64,000 nt of DNA. Source: Streptomyces cyaneus. GTDB lineage: Bacteria; Actinomycetota; Actinomycetes; Streptomycetales; Streptomycetaceae. Each line of letters begins with the position of its first letter. Within the stretch, counting starts at the first letter, position 1. Positions 8,645-17,124 of the stretch are shown piece by piece. The translations under genes were made by a program, and so were the position numbers. The notes beneath the pieces were generated by a model. That model worked only from the letters and a program-made list of their open reading frames with translations. It searched no databases and was not told where the DNA came from. The DNA is taken from contig NZ_RQJW01000024.1 of NCBI RefSeq assembly GCF_004028635.1, forward strand, positions 1 through 64,000, in the 5' to 3' direction.

Positions 8645-8849
8645 GATCCCCACCTCCGGTCAGTGCGTGTGCATGACGATAGGGAGGCAGTCTCGGCGCG
8701 GTCCTTGAGTCGGCTACGAGAAACCTGTGAGGCGTTTTCGCCTGGTGACCGACGTCACCGGCCGGGTCGGGAAGGTTCACGCCCCGTCTCTTGACCCGTT
8801 GCGTGATCTCCGGCTTAGGGTGGCCGCCCCGACCAGGAGCACCCTGCCC

Positions 8850-9977
8850 ATGACCAGCCTGTTCGTGCGGGAGATACCGCGCGCGGAGCACCTCGCCCAT
8901 CTGCGGCGGTATCCCGACGCGAGCCATCTGCAGATCCCCGAGTGGGGCGATGTGAAGCCCGACTGGCTGCCGGAGAGTGTCGGCTGGTTCGAGGACGGGG
9001 AGATGGTCGCGACGGCGCTGGTCCTGTACCGGCCGCTGCCCGGAACCCGGCGCTACCTCGCCTACCTCCCCGACGGCCCCGGGATCGACTGGCGTACGCC
9101 GCGGCTGGAGCGCTGGCTGGACCCGCTCGTCGCCCATCTGAAGCGGATCGGGGCGTTCTCGGTCCGGATCGGCCCGCCCCTCGTCGTACGGCACTGGGAC
9201 GCGGCCACCGTGGCGGCGGGCATCGCCGACCCCGACGTACGTCATCTGCACGAGCTGCCCCCGGCCGGCATCGACGGATACGCGCTCGACGCCGCGGAGC
9301 GGCTGCGGCGGCTCGGGTGGCGGCGGTGCGAGGAGGACGACGGGAGCGGCTTCGGGCTCGGTCAGCCGCGGTACGGCTGTGAGATCACGTTGGCGGGGCG
9401 CTCGGTGGACGAACTGCGCGGCGCCCTCGCACCGCACTGGGAACAGTCCCTGCGACTGGCCGAGGCGTCAGGCGTCCGGGTCTCCTGGGGCTCGGCGGCC
9501 GACCTGCCCGAATTCCACCGCCTGTACACCGCAACCGCCGCCCACGACGGCTTCAAGGCCCGCCCGTTGGACTACTTCCGGCGCATGTGGAAGGCCCTGA
9601 ACGCCGAGGACGGCGACCGGCTGCGCCTCTATCTCGCCGAGTACGACGACGAGGTGCTCTCCGCTGCCCTGATGATCAACGTCGGCTCCCGCGCCTGGCA
9701 CTCGTACGCCGCGTCCGGCCGCCGGGGGCGCCAACTGCGACCCAGCAGCGCACTGTTGTGGCGCATGCTGTGTGACGCCCGTGCGGCGGGCGCCGAGACG
9801 TACGACCTGCGCTCCATCACCCCCGCCCTCACCGAGGACCGCCTGCTGGGCCGCCTCCGCTTCAAGACGGGCACGGGCGGCCGCGCCGTGGAGTACCTCG
9901 GGGAGTGGGAACTTCCAGTCGGCAGCCAGGGCAGGGTGCTGCAGCGGGCGTTGGGGGTTTATCTGGGGCGGCGGTGA
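8850..9977 (+). CDS. FemX/FemAB-like aminoacyltransferase (peptidoglycan cross-bridge type)
   Basis: The 375-residue protein has the double-GNAT layout of the FemABX family. It contains SHLQIPEWGDVKPDWLPESV near the N-terminus, the domain 1 core with GPPLVVRHWD, and the second domain with AAHDGFKARPLDYFRRMW, YLAEYDDEVLSAALMINVG and YDLRSITPALTEDRLLGRLR. Family members attach amino acids from aminoacyl-tRNA to the lipid II side chain on the cytoplasmic face; in Streptomyces this is the interpeptide glycine. I start at the ATG at 8850, after CCAGGAGCACC, because the upstream in-frame residues look like leader. Whether it is the housekeeping FemX or a paralogue cannot be told here. Confidence 0.85.
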   Translation: MTSLFVREIPRAEHLAHLRRYPDASHLQIPEWGDVKPDWLPESVGWFEDGEMVATALVLYRPLPGTRRYLAYLPDGPGIDWRTPRLERWLDPLVAHLKRIGAFSVRIGPPLVVRHWDAATVAAGIADPDVRHLHELPPAGIDGYALDAAERLRRLGWRRCEEDDGSGFGLGQPRYGCEITLAGRSVDELRGALAPHWEQSLRLAEASGVRVSWGSAADLPEFHRLYTATAAHDGFKARPLDYFRRMWKALNAEDGDRLRLYLAEYDDEVLSAALMINVGSRAWHSYAASGRRGRQLRPSSALLWRMLCDARAAGAETYDLRSITPALTEDRLLGRLRFKTGTGGRAVEYLGEWELPVGSQGRVLQRALGVYLGRR

Positions 9978-10038
9978 AGGGTGGGGGCGGCGGGTCGGCG
10001 AACGGCTGGTGGGCCGAGAGTGTCTGAGAGCGTGCGGA

Positions 10039-12540
10039 TCAGCGTCTGCCCTGCAGACGGGCCGCCGTCTCCCTGATCTCCGGGAGGAGAGCGCTGAGCG
10101 CCGCGCCCGGGCAACTGGTCATGTAACCGTCCGTGTGGCCGGCCAGCGCGGGGAGCATGGCAGTGGTGCCGGCGGAGTAGCGGCTGTGGCTGTTGCTGGA
10201 GGTCAGGCGGACCGTCGCGCGCGGGTCCGTGTCGGACAGCCCCAGCTTCCACGCCGCCAGCGCGGCGATCGCGTCGGTCATCTCCTTCGGCACGGGGACG
10301 CCGGCCGTGAAGGTGCCGATGGCGGCTATGCCGGTGGTGCGGTGGTTGAAGCCCTGGGTGTGGGCGCCGGTGACGGGGCGGTCGACGCCGCCCGCGCGGC
10401 CCTCGTAGATGGTGCCGCAGCGGTCGACGAGGAAGTTGTAGCCGACGTCGTCCCAGTCACGGAAGCCGGTCTGGCCCGCGTACAGGTAGCGGATGATGCG
10501 GGGCGTGTCGGCGCAGTCGTAGCCATTGGGCGAGTCGGTGTGGTGGACGAACACGGCGACGACCTTGTCGTCGTAGCGCGGGGGCGGCTGGGCGTGCCGG
10601 GTGTCGTCGTCCAGCCAGACCGACCTCGGCACGATGTGCGGCCGGGCCGCCTTGTGCACGGCCGCCGGACGCGCCACGACCTGCCGCCCGGACTCCGCGA
10701 CACCCCGCTCGACCCCGCTCGCGCACAGCACCAGCGCGAGGACGGCGGCGAGGCCGGGAAGACAGCCGAGAAGCACGAGCACGGTGGGCGGTATACGCCG
10801 CCCGGCACCGGACTGCGGCCACATCCCGGCTTGCCCCCCGGCAGGGGACCACAGCCGGATCCGGCATCGCTGCCCGGCAGACAGCCACAGCCCGACCCGG
10901 GAACGCCGCCCAGCAGACAGCCACAGCCCAACTCGGGAACGCCGCCGGGCAGGAGCCTGCAGCCGGTCCCCGGACTGCCGCACAGCTCGGAGCTGCAGCC
11001 GGCCTCGGGGGTGGCGATGGGCTCGGGAGTCGTGCTGCGCTCGGGAGTCGCGTGGGGCACGGGAGTGCTGCCCGGCCCCGGACCGCCGCCCGGCCTGGGC
11101 CTGCCGCAAGTTTCGAGGCCGCTGCCGGTATCGGGCCTGCCACGCGGCACCGCGCACCGGGCCAGCCCACCGCTCCGAGCCGACCGACTGCTTCCGCTCG
11201 GCCGCCTCTTCTCGCTCGGCCGCCCGTTCCCGCCCAGCCGACCGCTCCCGTACAGCAGGCTCATTTCGCACGGCCGGCTGCTCCCGCCCAGCCAACTGCC
11301 CCCGCTCGGCAGGCTGTTCCTGGATGGCAGGCTGTCCCTGCACGGCAGGCTGTTCCTGGACGGCAGGCTCTTCCCGCTCGGCCAGCCGCCCCCGCCCAGC
11401 CGACTGTTCTCGTGCAGCAGGCTCTTCACGCACGGCTGGCTCTTCCTGCTCGGCCGCCGCCCCCTCTCGCCCGACCAACCGCTCCCGACCAGCCAACTGT
11501 TCCTGCCCAGCCGACTGCTCCCACCGGACCGGCTGCTCCTGCCCAGCCGACTCTTCTCGCACGGCTGGCTGCCCCTGCCCAGCCGGTTGTTCCCGCCCGG
11601 CCGGCGCTTCTCGCCCGACCGACTGCTCCCGCCCCGTCGGCTGCTCGCACTCGACCAGCGGCTCCTGCCCGGCCGACGCTTTCCGCCCAGCCACCTGCTC
11701 CCGTACGACGGGTTCTCTTCGCCCAGCCTGCTCTTCCCGTAGCCCTGGCTCATCTCGCCCCCAAGGCGATGTTCGCGAGGCACCGAGCGACGCTCCCGTA
11801 TCCGGCGTCGTCCCTAAGCCGTCCGCCGCTCCCCCGCCCGCCGACGTCCGCCCGGCATCCATGGCCCGCCCGGAATCCGCGACCCGCCCGGCCTGCGCTC
11901 GGCGCCAGGGACCCGGCGTTCCCATGCCCCTTCCCTCAGGCGCTCCCGTGCCCCCTCCCTCGGGCGCTCCCGAGACCCGCCCCGCCCTCCGCGCTCCCGG
12001 CTCACGCTCCGCACCCGGCCCGCGGGCAGCGCCCCCAACCCGACCCACGCCCGGCTCAAGCGCCGCACCCTGCTCACGCCCTACTCCGGACCCGCACGCA
12101 TCCCCCTCGCCCCACCCCGCACCGGGCCCGCGGGCAGCGCCCCCAACCCGACCCACACCGGGCTCAAGCGCCGCACCCTCTACAAGCCCAACTCCCGGTC
12201 CGCACGCATCCCCCTCGCCCCACCCCGCACCGGGCCCGCGGGCAGCGCCCCCAACCCGACCCACACCGGGCTCAAGCGCCGCACCCTCTACAAGCCCAAC
12301 TCCCGGTCCGCACGCATCCCCCTCGTCCCAACCCGCACCCGACCCGCGCGCAGCCGTCTCCTCCTCCGGCTCCGCACCCGGCCCGCGCGCAGCCCCCTTC
12401 TGCCGCCCCGCGCCCAGCCCACCCCCACCCCCCGACCGCCCCGGTATCCCCGCAGCCCACGGTATTCGTACGGCACGTGGTCCCCGTCTCCCCCGTGTTC
12501 GTCGGAAGACCCGTCGGGTGACCCGTCGGAAGGCAAACAT
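10039..12540 (-). CDS. PGRP-type N-acetylmuramoyl-L-alanine amidase with a very long repetitive N-terminal extension
   Basis: The C-terminal 230 residues are a clear peptidoglycan-recognition/amidase_2 domain: VFVHHTDSPNGYDC, VGYNFLVDRCGTIYEGRAGG and GHTDGYMTSCPG, which supply the two zinc histidines and cysteine plus the conserved tyrosine. Just before it is a hydrophobic segment (TVLVLLGCLPGLAAVLALVL) that would act as signal peptide or anchor. Upstream the frame stays open for nearly 600 more residues composed of repeats: 36-residue units (12022-12345), about 30 hexapeptides (11175-11715) and 12-residue units near 10850-10950. The frame may begin at the ATG at 12540. Its first 60 codons use rare codons, so the true start is uncertain; a short form starting at the ATG at 10824 (261 residues) is the main alternative. 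Confidence 0.65.
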   Translation of the reverse strand: MFAFRRVTRRVFRRTRGRRGPRAVRIPWAAGIPGRSGGGGGLGAGRQKGAARGPGAEPEEETAARGSGAGWDEGDACGPGVGLVEGAALEPGVGRVGGAARGPGAGWGEGDACGPGVGLVEGAALEPGVGRVGGAARGPGAGWGEGDACGSGVGREQGAALEPGVGRVGGAARGPGAEREPGARRAGRVSGAPEGGGTGAPEGRGMGTPGPWRRAQAGRVADSGRAMDAGRTSAGGGAADGLGTTPDTGASLGASRTSPWGRDEPGLREEQAGRREPVVREQVAGRKASAGQEPLVECEQPTGREQSVGREAPAGREQPAGQGQPAVREESAGQEQPVRWEQSAGQEQLAGRERLVGREGAAAEQEEPAVREEPAAREQSAGRGRLAEREEPAVQEQPAVQGQPAIQEQPAERGQLAGREQPAVRNEPAVRERSAGRERAAEREEAAERKQSVGSERWAGPVRGAAWQARYRQRPRNLRQAQAGRRSGAGQHSRAPRDSRAQHDSRAHRHPRGRLQLRAVRQSGDRLQAPARRRSRVGLWLSAGRRSRVGLWLSAGQRCRIRLWSPAGGQAGMWPQSGAGRRIPPTVLVLLGCLPGLAAVLALVLCASGVERGVAESGRQVVARPAAVHKAARPHIVPRSVWLDDDTRHAQPPPRYDDKVVAVFVHHTDSPNGYDCADTPRIIRYLYAGQTGFRDWDDVGYNFLVDRCGTIYEGRAGGVDRPVTGAHTQGFNHRTTGIAAIGTFTAGVPVPKEMTDAIAALAAWKLGLSDTDPRATVRLTSSNSHSRYSAGTTAMLPALAGHTDGYMTSCPGAALSALLPEIRETAARLQGRR
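10842..10950 (-). repeat. Three 36-bp repeats encoding a 12-residue unit
   Basis: In the amidase frame the unit reads RRSRVGLWLSAG twice and then a diverged QRCRIRLWSPAG. The CAGACAGCCACAG core recurs exactly 36 bases apart (10878 and 10914). The units lie just before the membrane segment of the amidase. Confidence 0.8.
11175..11715 (-). repeat. About 30 hexapeptide (18-bp) repeats in the amidase extension
   Basis: Read in the amidase frame, the region is a run of six-residue units such as PAGREQ, PAVREE, SAGQEQ, LAGRER and PAVQEQ, with consensus [P/S/L]-A-[G/V]-[R/Q]-E-[Q/E]. One unit has seven residues. The residues vary while the period and charge pattern are kept, which suggests that this frame is, or was, translated. 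Confidence 0.75.
12022..12345 (-). repeat. Three 108-bp direct repeats encoding a 36-residue Gly/Ala-rich unit
   Basis: GCGGGCAGC recurs at 12022, 12130 and 12238, and CGCACGCATCCC at 12093, 12201 and 12309, giving an exact 108-bp period. The second and third copies are almost identical; the first has a diverged middle. In the amidase frame the unit contains GVGLVEGAALEPGVGRVGG. Confidence 0.9.
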
Positions 12541-12652
12541 GGTCCTACTGTCCGACGGATCCGGTCCGCCCGCGATGTGTGGTGTGCCACGCGGTGGAAC
12601 CATCGTCCTGGTCCGGGGCGTTTCTCCAGGTGCACGCAGGGTGGCCGGTTCC

Positions 12653-12678
12653 GATCAGTACGCGTGCGCGTGCTGATC
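12653..12678. promoter_or_regulatory. Inverted repeat between the divergent amidase and MarP-like genes
   Basis: GATCAGTACGCG and CGCGTGCTGATC are inverted repeats with one mismatch around a TG spacer, 50 bases before the protease gene and in the shared upstream region of the amidase. It is a candidate operator; no binding protein is suggested by the sequence. Confidence 0.4.
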
Positions 12679-12727
12679 AACAGGCGCCTCGCGCGCGTAC
12701 TAAGGGGTCCGAGAGAAAGGCGGCTCC

Positions 12728-13912
12728 GTGGACCTGCTCGACATCCTGCTGTTGCTGGTGATCCTGGCCTACGCAGCGTCCGGCTACCGGCGTGGACTGG
12801 TCGCCGGCTGCGTCTCGCTGGCCGGCTTCGTGGGCGGTGCGGTGATCGGCGTATGGATCCTGCCGTGGATGATGGGCCTGGTCACACCGGGGACGACGCA
12901 GGCGACCGTGACCGCCGTGCTCACGGTGCTGGTCCCGGCGGTGGTGGTGCACGAGCTCGCGGGGCGGCTGGCTCTGCGGCTGCGCAGGGAGCTGGACCGG
13001 GGGCCGCTCAGGGTGGCCGACGGCGTCGGCGGGGCCGTGGCCAACTCGGTGGCCGTACTGATCGTGGCCTGGGTCGCGGCAAGCGTTCTCGCCGCGTCCT
13101 CATCCCCGCTGCTCACGTCGGCGATCCGGGACTCCCGGCTGCTCGGGACCGTGCAGGAGGCCATGCCGGACACGACACCCGCCTGGTTCTCCCGGGCCAC
13201 CTCCGCACTCACCGAGGCAGGCTTCCCACAGGTCTTCAACCCGTTCGAGAACGAGTCGACCGCCGAGGTCGCAAGACCCACCGGCGACAGCGTCACCCCT
13301 GCCGCGACGAACGCCGCCAAGCTCAGCACGGTCAAGATCGAGGGTGTCTCGGGCACCCAGGGCCGCGAAGGCAGCGGCTTCGTCTACACCCCACAGCACG
13401 TGATGACCAACGCCCATGTGGTGGCCGGCATCGACGAACCGAGCGTCCGGGTCGGCGGCGTCGGGCGGTCGTACGAGTCACGGGTCGTGCTCTTCGACCC
13501 GGAGCGGGACGTGGCCGTGCTGTACGTCCCCGAGCTGCGCGCCCCCGTCCTGCGGTTCGACGACGACGCCACCCGCGGCGACTCGGCCGTCGTGGCGGGC
13601 TACCCGGAGGACGGCGACCTGAACCTCCAGGCGGCGACGGTCGCGAACCGGGTGCGGGCGACCGGCCAGAACATCTACAACGACGAGACCGTCACCCGCG
13701 AGATCTACTCGATCCGCTCCACCGTCCGCCCCGGCAACTCCGGCGGCCCGCTGCTGACCACCGACGGCAAGGTGTTCGGCGTCGTCTTCGCCCGCTCCAC
13801 CTCCGACGACGAGACCGGCTACGTCCTGACGGCGGCCGAGGTCGCCTCCGACGCGAAGCGCGCCGCGAACGCGACGGCACCGGTGGACACGGGCGATCTC
13901 GTCACGTCCTGA
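12728..13912 (+). CDS. MarP-like membrane-anchored serine protease (CvpA plus trypsin domains)
   Basis: The 394-residue protein begins with about four membrane helices of the CvpA/colicin V production type (residues 1-125), then a periplasm-facing linker and a trypsin-fold protease. The catalytic triad is visible as His in MTNAHVVAG (about 227), Asp in PERDVAVLY (about 260) and Ser in RPGNSGGPL (about 336). In mycobacteria MarP is needed for acid and oxidative stress survival and cleaves a cell-wall hydrolase; the divergent neighbour here is a peptidoglycan amidase, which makes a functional link plausible though unproven. The GTG start follows GAGAGAAAGGCGG. Confidence 0.88.
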   Translation: MDLLDILLLLVILAYAASGYRRGLVAGCVSLAGFVGGAVIGVWILPWMMGLVTPGTTQATVTAVLTVLVPAVVVHELAGRLALRLRRELDRGPLRVADGVGGAVANSVAVLIVAWVAASVLAASSSPLLTSAIRDSRLLGTVQEAMPDTTPAWFSRATSALTEAGFPQVFNPFENESTAEVARPTGDSVTPAATNAAKLSTVKIEGVSGTQGREGSGFVYTPQHVMTNAHVVAGIDEPSVRVGGVGRSYESRVVLFDPERDVAVLYVPELRAPVLRFDDDATRGDSAVVAGYPEDGDLNLQAATVANRVRATGQNIYNDETVTREIYSIRSTVRPGNSGGPLLTTDGKVFGVVFARSTSDDETGYVLTAAEVASDAKRAANATAPVDTGDLVTS

Positions 13913-13935
13913 CCTCACCTCCCGGGGCGAGCGGA

Positions 13936-14460
13936 TCAGAGACGGCGCCCCATGATCACGTCGTCCACATACTCCCCGCCCAGGAAGAACTCCTCCGGCA
14001 GCACCCCCTCCACCACGAACCCCTCGGCCTCGTACAGCTTGCGGGCCGGCGTGTTGTGGCCGAGGACGCGCAGCGTGATGCGGCGGGCGCCCCGGCGGCG
14101 GGCCTCCTCGACGGCCGCGCGGACCAGCGCCCGGCCGACACCACGGCCACGGGCCTCGTCGGCGACGGCGATTCCCTGGATCTGCCGTACGTGCGCGTTG
14201 GCGGCGAGCGGGGTCGGGAAGGCCAGGCGGATGTAGCCCACGATGCGGCGGTCGAGCTCGGCGACCAGATGGTCGTCGGGGGCGTGGCGCTCGTCGAAGA
14301 ACGGCCGGTACGGCGGCTGCGGCTGTGGCGTGACCGCGTGCAGGAGTGACCATGTGACACGGTCGAGGAGAGCCAGCTCCTCCTCGTCGTCGGGCAGGGC
14401 GGTGCGTATGTACGGCGATGACGACGGCGATGGCGATGGCGACTGGTACGGCTCGGGCAT
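13936..14460 (-). CDS. GNAT-family N-acetyltransferase
   Basis: The 174-residue protein has a Ser/Pro-rich N-terminus and a GNAT fold. The acetyl-CoA-binding motif A reads VADEARGRGVGRALVRAAVEEA, with LRVLGHNTPARKLYEAEGFV as motif B. The substrate cannot be predicted. The ATG at 14460 is preferred over an upstream extension to 14538 because residues before it look like non-coding sequence. It is convergent with the MarP-like gene, with a 23-base gap. Confidence 0.85.
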   Translation of the reverse strand: MPEPYQSPSPSPSSSPYIRTALPDDEEELALLDRVTWSLLHAVTPQPQPPYRPFFDERHAPDDHLVAELDRRIVGYIRLAFPTPLAANAHVRQIQGIAVADEARGRGVGRALVRAAVEEARRRGARRITLRVLGHNTPARKLYEAEGFVVEGVLPEEFFLGGEYVDDVIMGRRL

Positions 14461-14507
14461 GAGCGCCACCCTATGACCGGAGCACGGGAATCCGACCGGG
14501 CTGGGGG

Positions 14508-14526
14508 TCCGGGGGCTCCCCCCGGG
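14508..14526. repeat. Short palindromic GC repeat
   Basis: TCCGGGGG-CTC-CCCCCGGGA forms a 7-8 bp hairpin in the 100-base gap between two divergent genes. Sequences of this type recur in Streptomyces intergenic regions as I remember them; copy number should be counted in the genome. Confidence 0.5.
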
Positions 14527-14561
14527 AAAGCGCAGCATGTGGTCAGAGGCAGGATGAAGTC

Positions 14562-15467
14562 ATGCAACTTTCAAGGATTGTGGTGGCCGGCTCCTCCGGC
14601 CTCATCGGCAGCGCCCTGGTGCGATCCCTGGCCGCGGACGGACACGAGGTGGTGCGGCTGGTGCGCCGCGCGCCCAGGTCCGCGGACGAGGTGCGCTGGG
14701 ATCCGGAGGGGAGGTACGTGGATGCGGCCGGGCTCGCCGGATGCGACGCGGTGGTCAACCTGGCCGGGGCGAACGTGGGTTCGCGCCGCTGGACGGAGAC
14801 GTACAAGGCGAAGCTCCGGTCCGGCCGGGTCCTGGGCACGGCGGCGCTCGCGGAGGCGGTGGCCTCGCTGAAACCTCAGGAGCGGCCCCGGGTCTTCGTC
14901 AACGGCAGCGCGATCGGCTACTACGGCGAGACCGGCGAGCGGGAAGTCGACGAGAGCGCCCCGCCCGGGGAGGGCTTCCTGCCCTCGCTGGTCGTCGACT
15001 GGGAGGGCGCGGCGACCCCGGCCCAGGAGGCGGGCGTACGGACGGTGTTCCCGCGCACGGGGCTGGTGGTGGCCCGCGAGGGCGGGGCCTGGGGGCGACT
15101 GTTCCCGCTGTTCAAGGCCGGGGTCGGCGGGCGCATGGGGGACGGGCGGCAGTACTGGTCGTTCGTGTCGCTGCACGACGAGGTGGCCGCCATCCGGCAT
15201 CTGATCGAGCGCGACGACCTGTCGGGCCCGTTCAATGTGACCGCCCCGCAGCCGCTGACGAACCGTGAGATCACCGAGGCGATGGGGCGGGTGCTGCACA
15301 GGCCGACGCTCTTCACGGTTCCCGCGCCGGTGCTCCGGGCGGTACTCGGCGAGATGGCCGGGGATGTGCTGGGCAGTCAGAGGGTGCTGCCGAAGCGGTT
15401 GCTGGAGTCGGGTTTCACCTTCGCGTTCCCGGAGATCGAAGGTGCAATCCGGGCGGCCGCCTCGTAA
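14562..15467 (+). CDS. TIGR01777-family SDR epimerase
   Basis: The 301-residue protein opens with the Rossmann motif IVVAGSSGLIGSALVRSLAADGH, has the family-typical VRWDPEGRYVDAAGLAGCDAVV and NLAGANVGSRRW, a catalytic-type NGSAIGYYGETG, and a C-terminal DUF1731 segment ending VLGSQRVLPKRLLESGFTF. The family (YfcH/SDR39U1) has no settled reaction. AGGATG precedes the start. The next gene, an FAD oxidoreductase, begins 170 bases downstream. Confidence 0.88.
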   Translation: MQLSRIVVAGSSGLIGSALVRSLAADGHEVVRLVRRAPRSADEVRWDPEGRYVDAAGLAGCDAVVNLAGANVGSRRWTETYKAKLRSGRVLGTAALAEAVASLKPQERPRVFVNGSAIGYYGETGEREVDESAPPGEGFLPSLVVDWEGAATPAQEAGVRTVFPRTGLVVAREGGAWGRLFPLFKAGVGGRMGDGRQYWSFVSLHDEVAAIRHLIERDDLSGPFNVTAPQPLTNREITEAMGRVLHRPTLFTVPAPVLRAVLGEMAGDVLGSQRVLPKRLLESGFTFAFPEIEGAIRAAAS

Positions 15468-15637
15468 AACCCGGCCAGCAGCAGGCGCCCGTATGCGACC
15501 ACTGTGCGACCGTGCTCTGCCCATGCGCGACTGTTTCTGACCGATCACGGCCCTAACCTCGTCCCGAACTCGGGTATCCCCGGAGCCTGTTGGGGGCATC
15601 ACGTCTCCACCGGCCGCGCAACCTCGAGGAGGGGCAC

Positions 15638-17020
15638 GTGCTTGAGCCCGCGTACCAGGCGGACGTCGTCATCGTGGGAGCCGGGGTCGCCGGACTCTCC
15701 GCGGCGCATCGACTGACCAGCGCAGGAGTAACGACCGCGGTCCTGGAGGCCGCCCCCTACCCGGGCGGCCGAATGTCGACCGAGAAGATCGACGGCTTCC
15801 GGCTCGACCGGATCGGCCAGCTCCTCTCGACGGCATATCCCGACCTACGTCTGACTCCGTCGCTCGACACGCTCGCGCTGCGCCCCTTCGCGCCGGGCGT
15901 ACTGCTGCACAGCGACGGCCGCCGGCACCGCGCGGGCGCGTGGGCGAGGCCGATGAGCGCCAGGCGCACGAGGGGCGCACTGCATGCGGTGCGCGCTCTG
16001 GCGAGCGCCCCTCGGGCGGCGTCCGTGCGGGGCGTTCCGGGCCAGACGTCCCTGCCGAGGGTGCGTGCGAGTGCCCCCCTGGGAACCGCCGTCGACCAGG
16101 CCCGACTGGGTGCCGCGCTGGCCCGCCTCGCCGCCTCACCCGTCGAACGGCTCCTGGCCCGCCCCGAGTTGCCGGCCGCGCAGGCCCTCGCGGCGCGGGG
16201 CGTCCCCGCGCGGACCATCGACGGCTTCCTGCGGCCGCTGCTCGCCGCGCTGCTGTGCGACCCGGATCTGACGACGTCCAGCCGGTGTGCGGATCTCGCG
16301 CTGCGGACCTTCATGAGCGGGCGTCTGTGCGTGCCCGAGGGCGGCGCCGAGGCGCTGCCGGAGCTGCTCGCGCGGACGTTGCCGCCGGGCACCGTGCACA
16401 CCGGCGTGCGCGTCACGTCGATCGCCACGACATCGGTGACGACCGCGGAGCACGGCGAGATACGGTGCCGGGCCGTGCTGCTGGCGACGGACGCGCGAAC
16501 CGCCGCCGAACTGCTGCCGGGCCTGCGCGTACCGGACTTCCACCCCGTGACGGTCGTCCACCACACCACCGACGAACCGCCGACGACCGGCGCCTCGCTC
16601 CTGCTCGACGCCGACCGGGGCGGCCCGGTCGCGCACACGGCGGTGATCAGCCAGGTCGACCCGAGCCGCACCCCGGCAGGCCGGGCCCTCATCTCCTCGA
16701 CGGTCCTCGGCACGCCGCCACCCGACATCGACACAGCCGTACGGATGCACCTGGCCCGCCTCTACGGCACCTCCACGGCCCGCTGGGAGACCCTCGCCGT
16801 GCACCACACCCCCGAGGCGGTCCCGGCGATGCGCCCACCCCACGACCTGCGCCGCCCGGTGCGCCTCCTGGCGGGCCTGTACGTCTGCGGCGACCACCGC
16901 GACACCAGCACGGTCCAGGGCGCCCTCCACTCGGCCCACCGCGCCGCGACTGCCATCCTGACGGACCTGGGCGCGGCGGGCTCGCTGCACCGGGCGGAGC
17001 CGTTACGAGCGGCGGCTTAA
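15638..17020 (+). CDS. FAD-dependent oxidoreductase of the protoporphyrinogen oxidase/phytoene desaturase type
   Basis: The 460-residue protein starts with an FAD-binding Rossmann motif (VVIVGAGVAGLSAAHRL, then PYPGGRMSTEKIDGFRLD) and ends with the second FAD motif LYVCGDHRDTSTVQGALHSA. The layout fits amine oxidase-like enzymes; the substrate is unknown. The GTG at 15638 is supported by GAGGAGGGG 4 bases upstream. One leucine six codons from the stop is encoded by TTA (17003-17005), the codon read by the developmental tRNA of bldA in Streptomyces. A copy of the interspersed repeat begins 9 bases after the stop. Confidence 0.85.
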   Translation: MLEPAYQADVVIVGAGVAGLSAAHRLTSAGVTTAVLEAAPYPGGRMSTEKIDGFRLDRIGQLLSTAYPDLRLTPSLDTLALRPFAPGVLLHSDGRRHRAGAWARPMSARRTRGALHAVRALASAPRAASVRGVPGQTSLPRVRASAPLGTAVDQARLGAALARLAASPVERLLARPELPAAQALAARGVPARTIDGFLRPLLAALLCDPDLTTSSRCADLALRTFMSGRLCVPEGGAEALPELLARTLPPGTVHTGVRVTSIATTSVTTAEHGEIRCRAVLLATDARTAAELLPGLRVPDFHPVTVVHHTTDEPPTTGASLLLDADRGGPVAHTAVISQVDPSRTPAGRALISSTVLGTPPPDIDTAVRMHLARLYGTSTARWETLAVHHTPEAVPAMRPPHDLRRPVRLLAGLYVCGDHRDTSTVQGALHSAHRAATAILTDLGAAGSLHRAEPLRAAA

Positions 17021-17028
17021 AGGCGCAG

Positions 17029-17095
17029 GGGCACCCGCGCCCCATAAAGGGCGCGGGGAACTGCGCGACCAGCCACAACGCAGCCGCGCAGGGCA
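17029..17095 (+). repeat. Interspersed repeat, copy B (short form)
   Basis: This copy shares AAAGGGCGCGGGG, GCGCGACCAGCCACAACG and a CCGC-AGGGC end with the other two copies but lacks the central CGATATGCGG block. Its start forms a hairpin (CCGCGCCC at 17035-17042 with GGGCGCGG at 17049-17056), which may end transcription of the two convergent genes around it. Confidence 0.75.
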
Positions 17096-17124
17096 TCCAC
17101 CAGTCGGAGTTACGGCGATACCCC

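Noticed and set aside
8654..8849. Regulatory structure before the FemX-like gene
   Set aside because: The region between the two divergent genes has no inverted repeat or box I could defend beyond the ribosome binding site.
12022..12345. Regular direct repeats suggesting a CRISPR array
   Set aside because: The 108-bp units are contiguous, with no unique spacers, are too long for CRISPR repeats, and encode a 36-residue unit in the amidase frame.
9772..12676. Long open frames on the plus strand opposite the amidase, with Leu/Arg/Pro or Pro/Ala repeats
   Set aside because: They mirror the repeats of the opposite strand, contain no recognisable domain and lack starts with ribosome binding sites; only the minus-strand frame joins a real enzyme domain.
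12288..12680. Alternative minus-strand frame upstream of the amidase (begins MISTRTRTDRNRP)
   Set aside because: It has better third-position GC over a short stretch than the amidase frame, but it ends at the first 36-residue repeat and has no recognised domain. It remains relevant only as a hint that the amidase start is uncertain.
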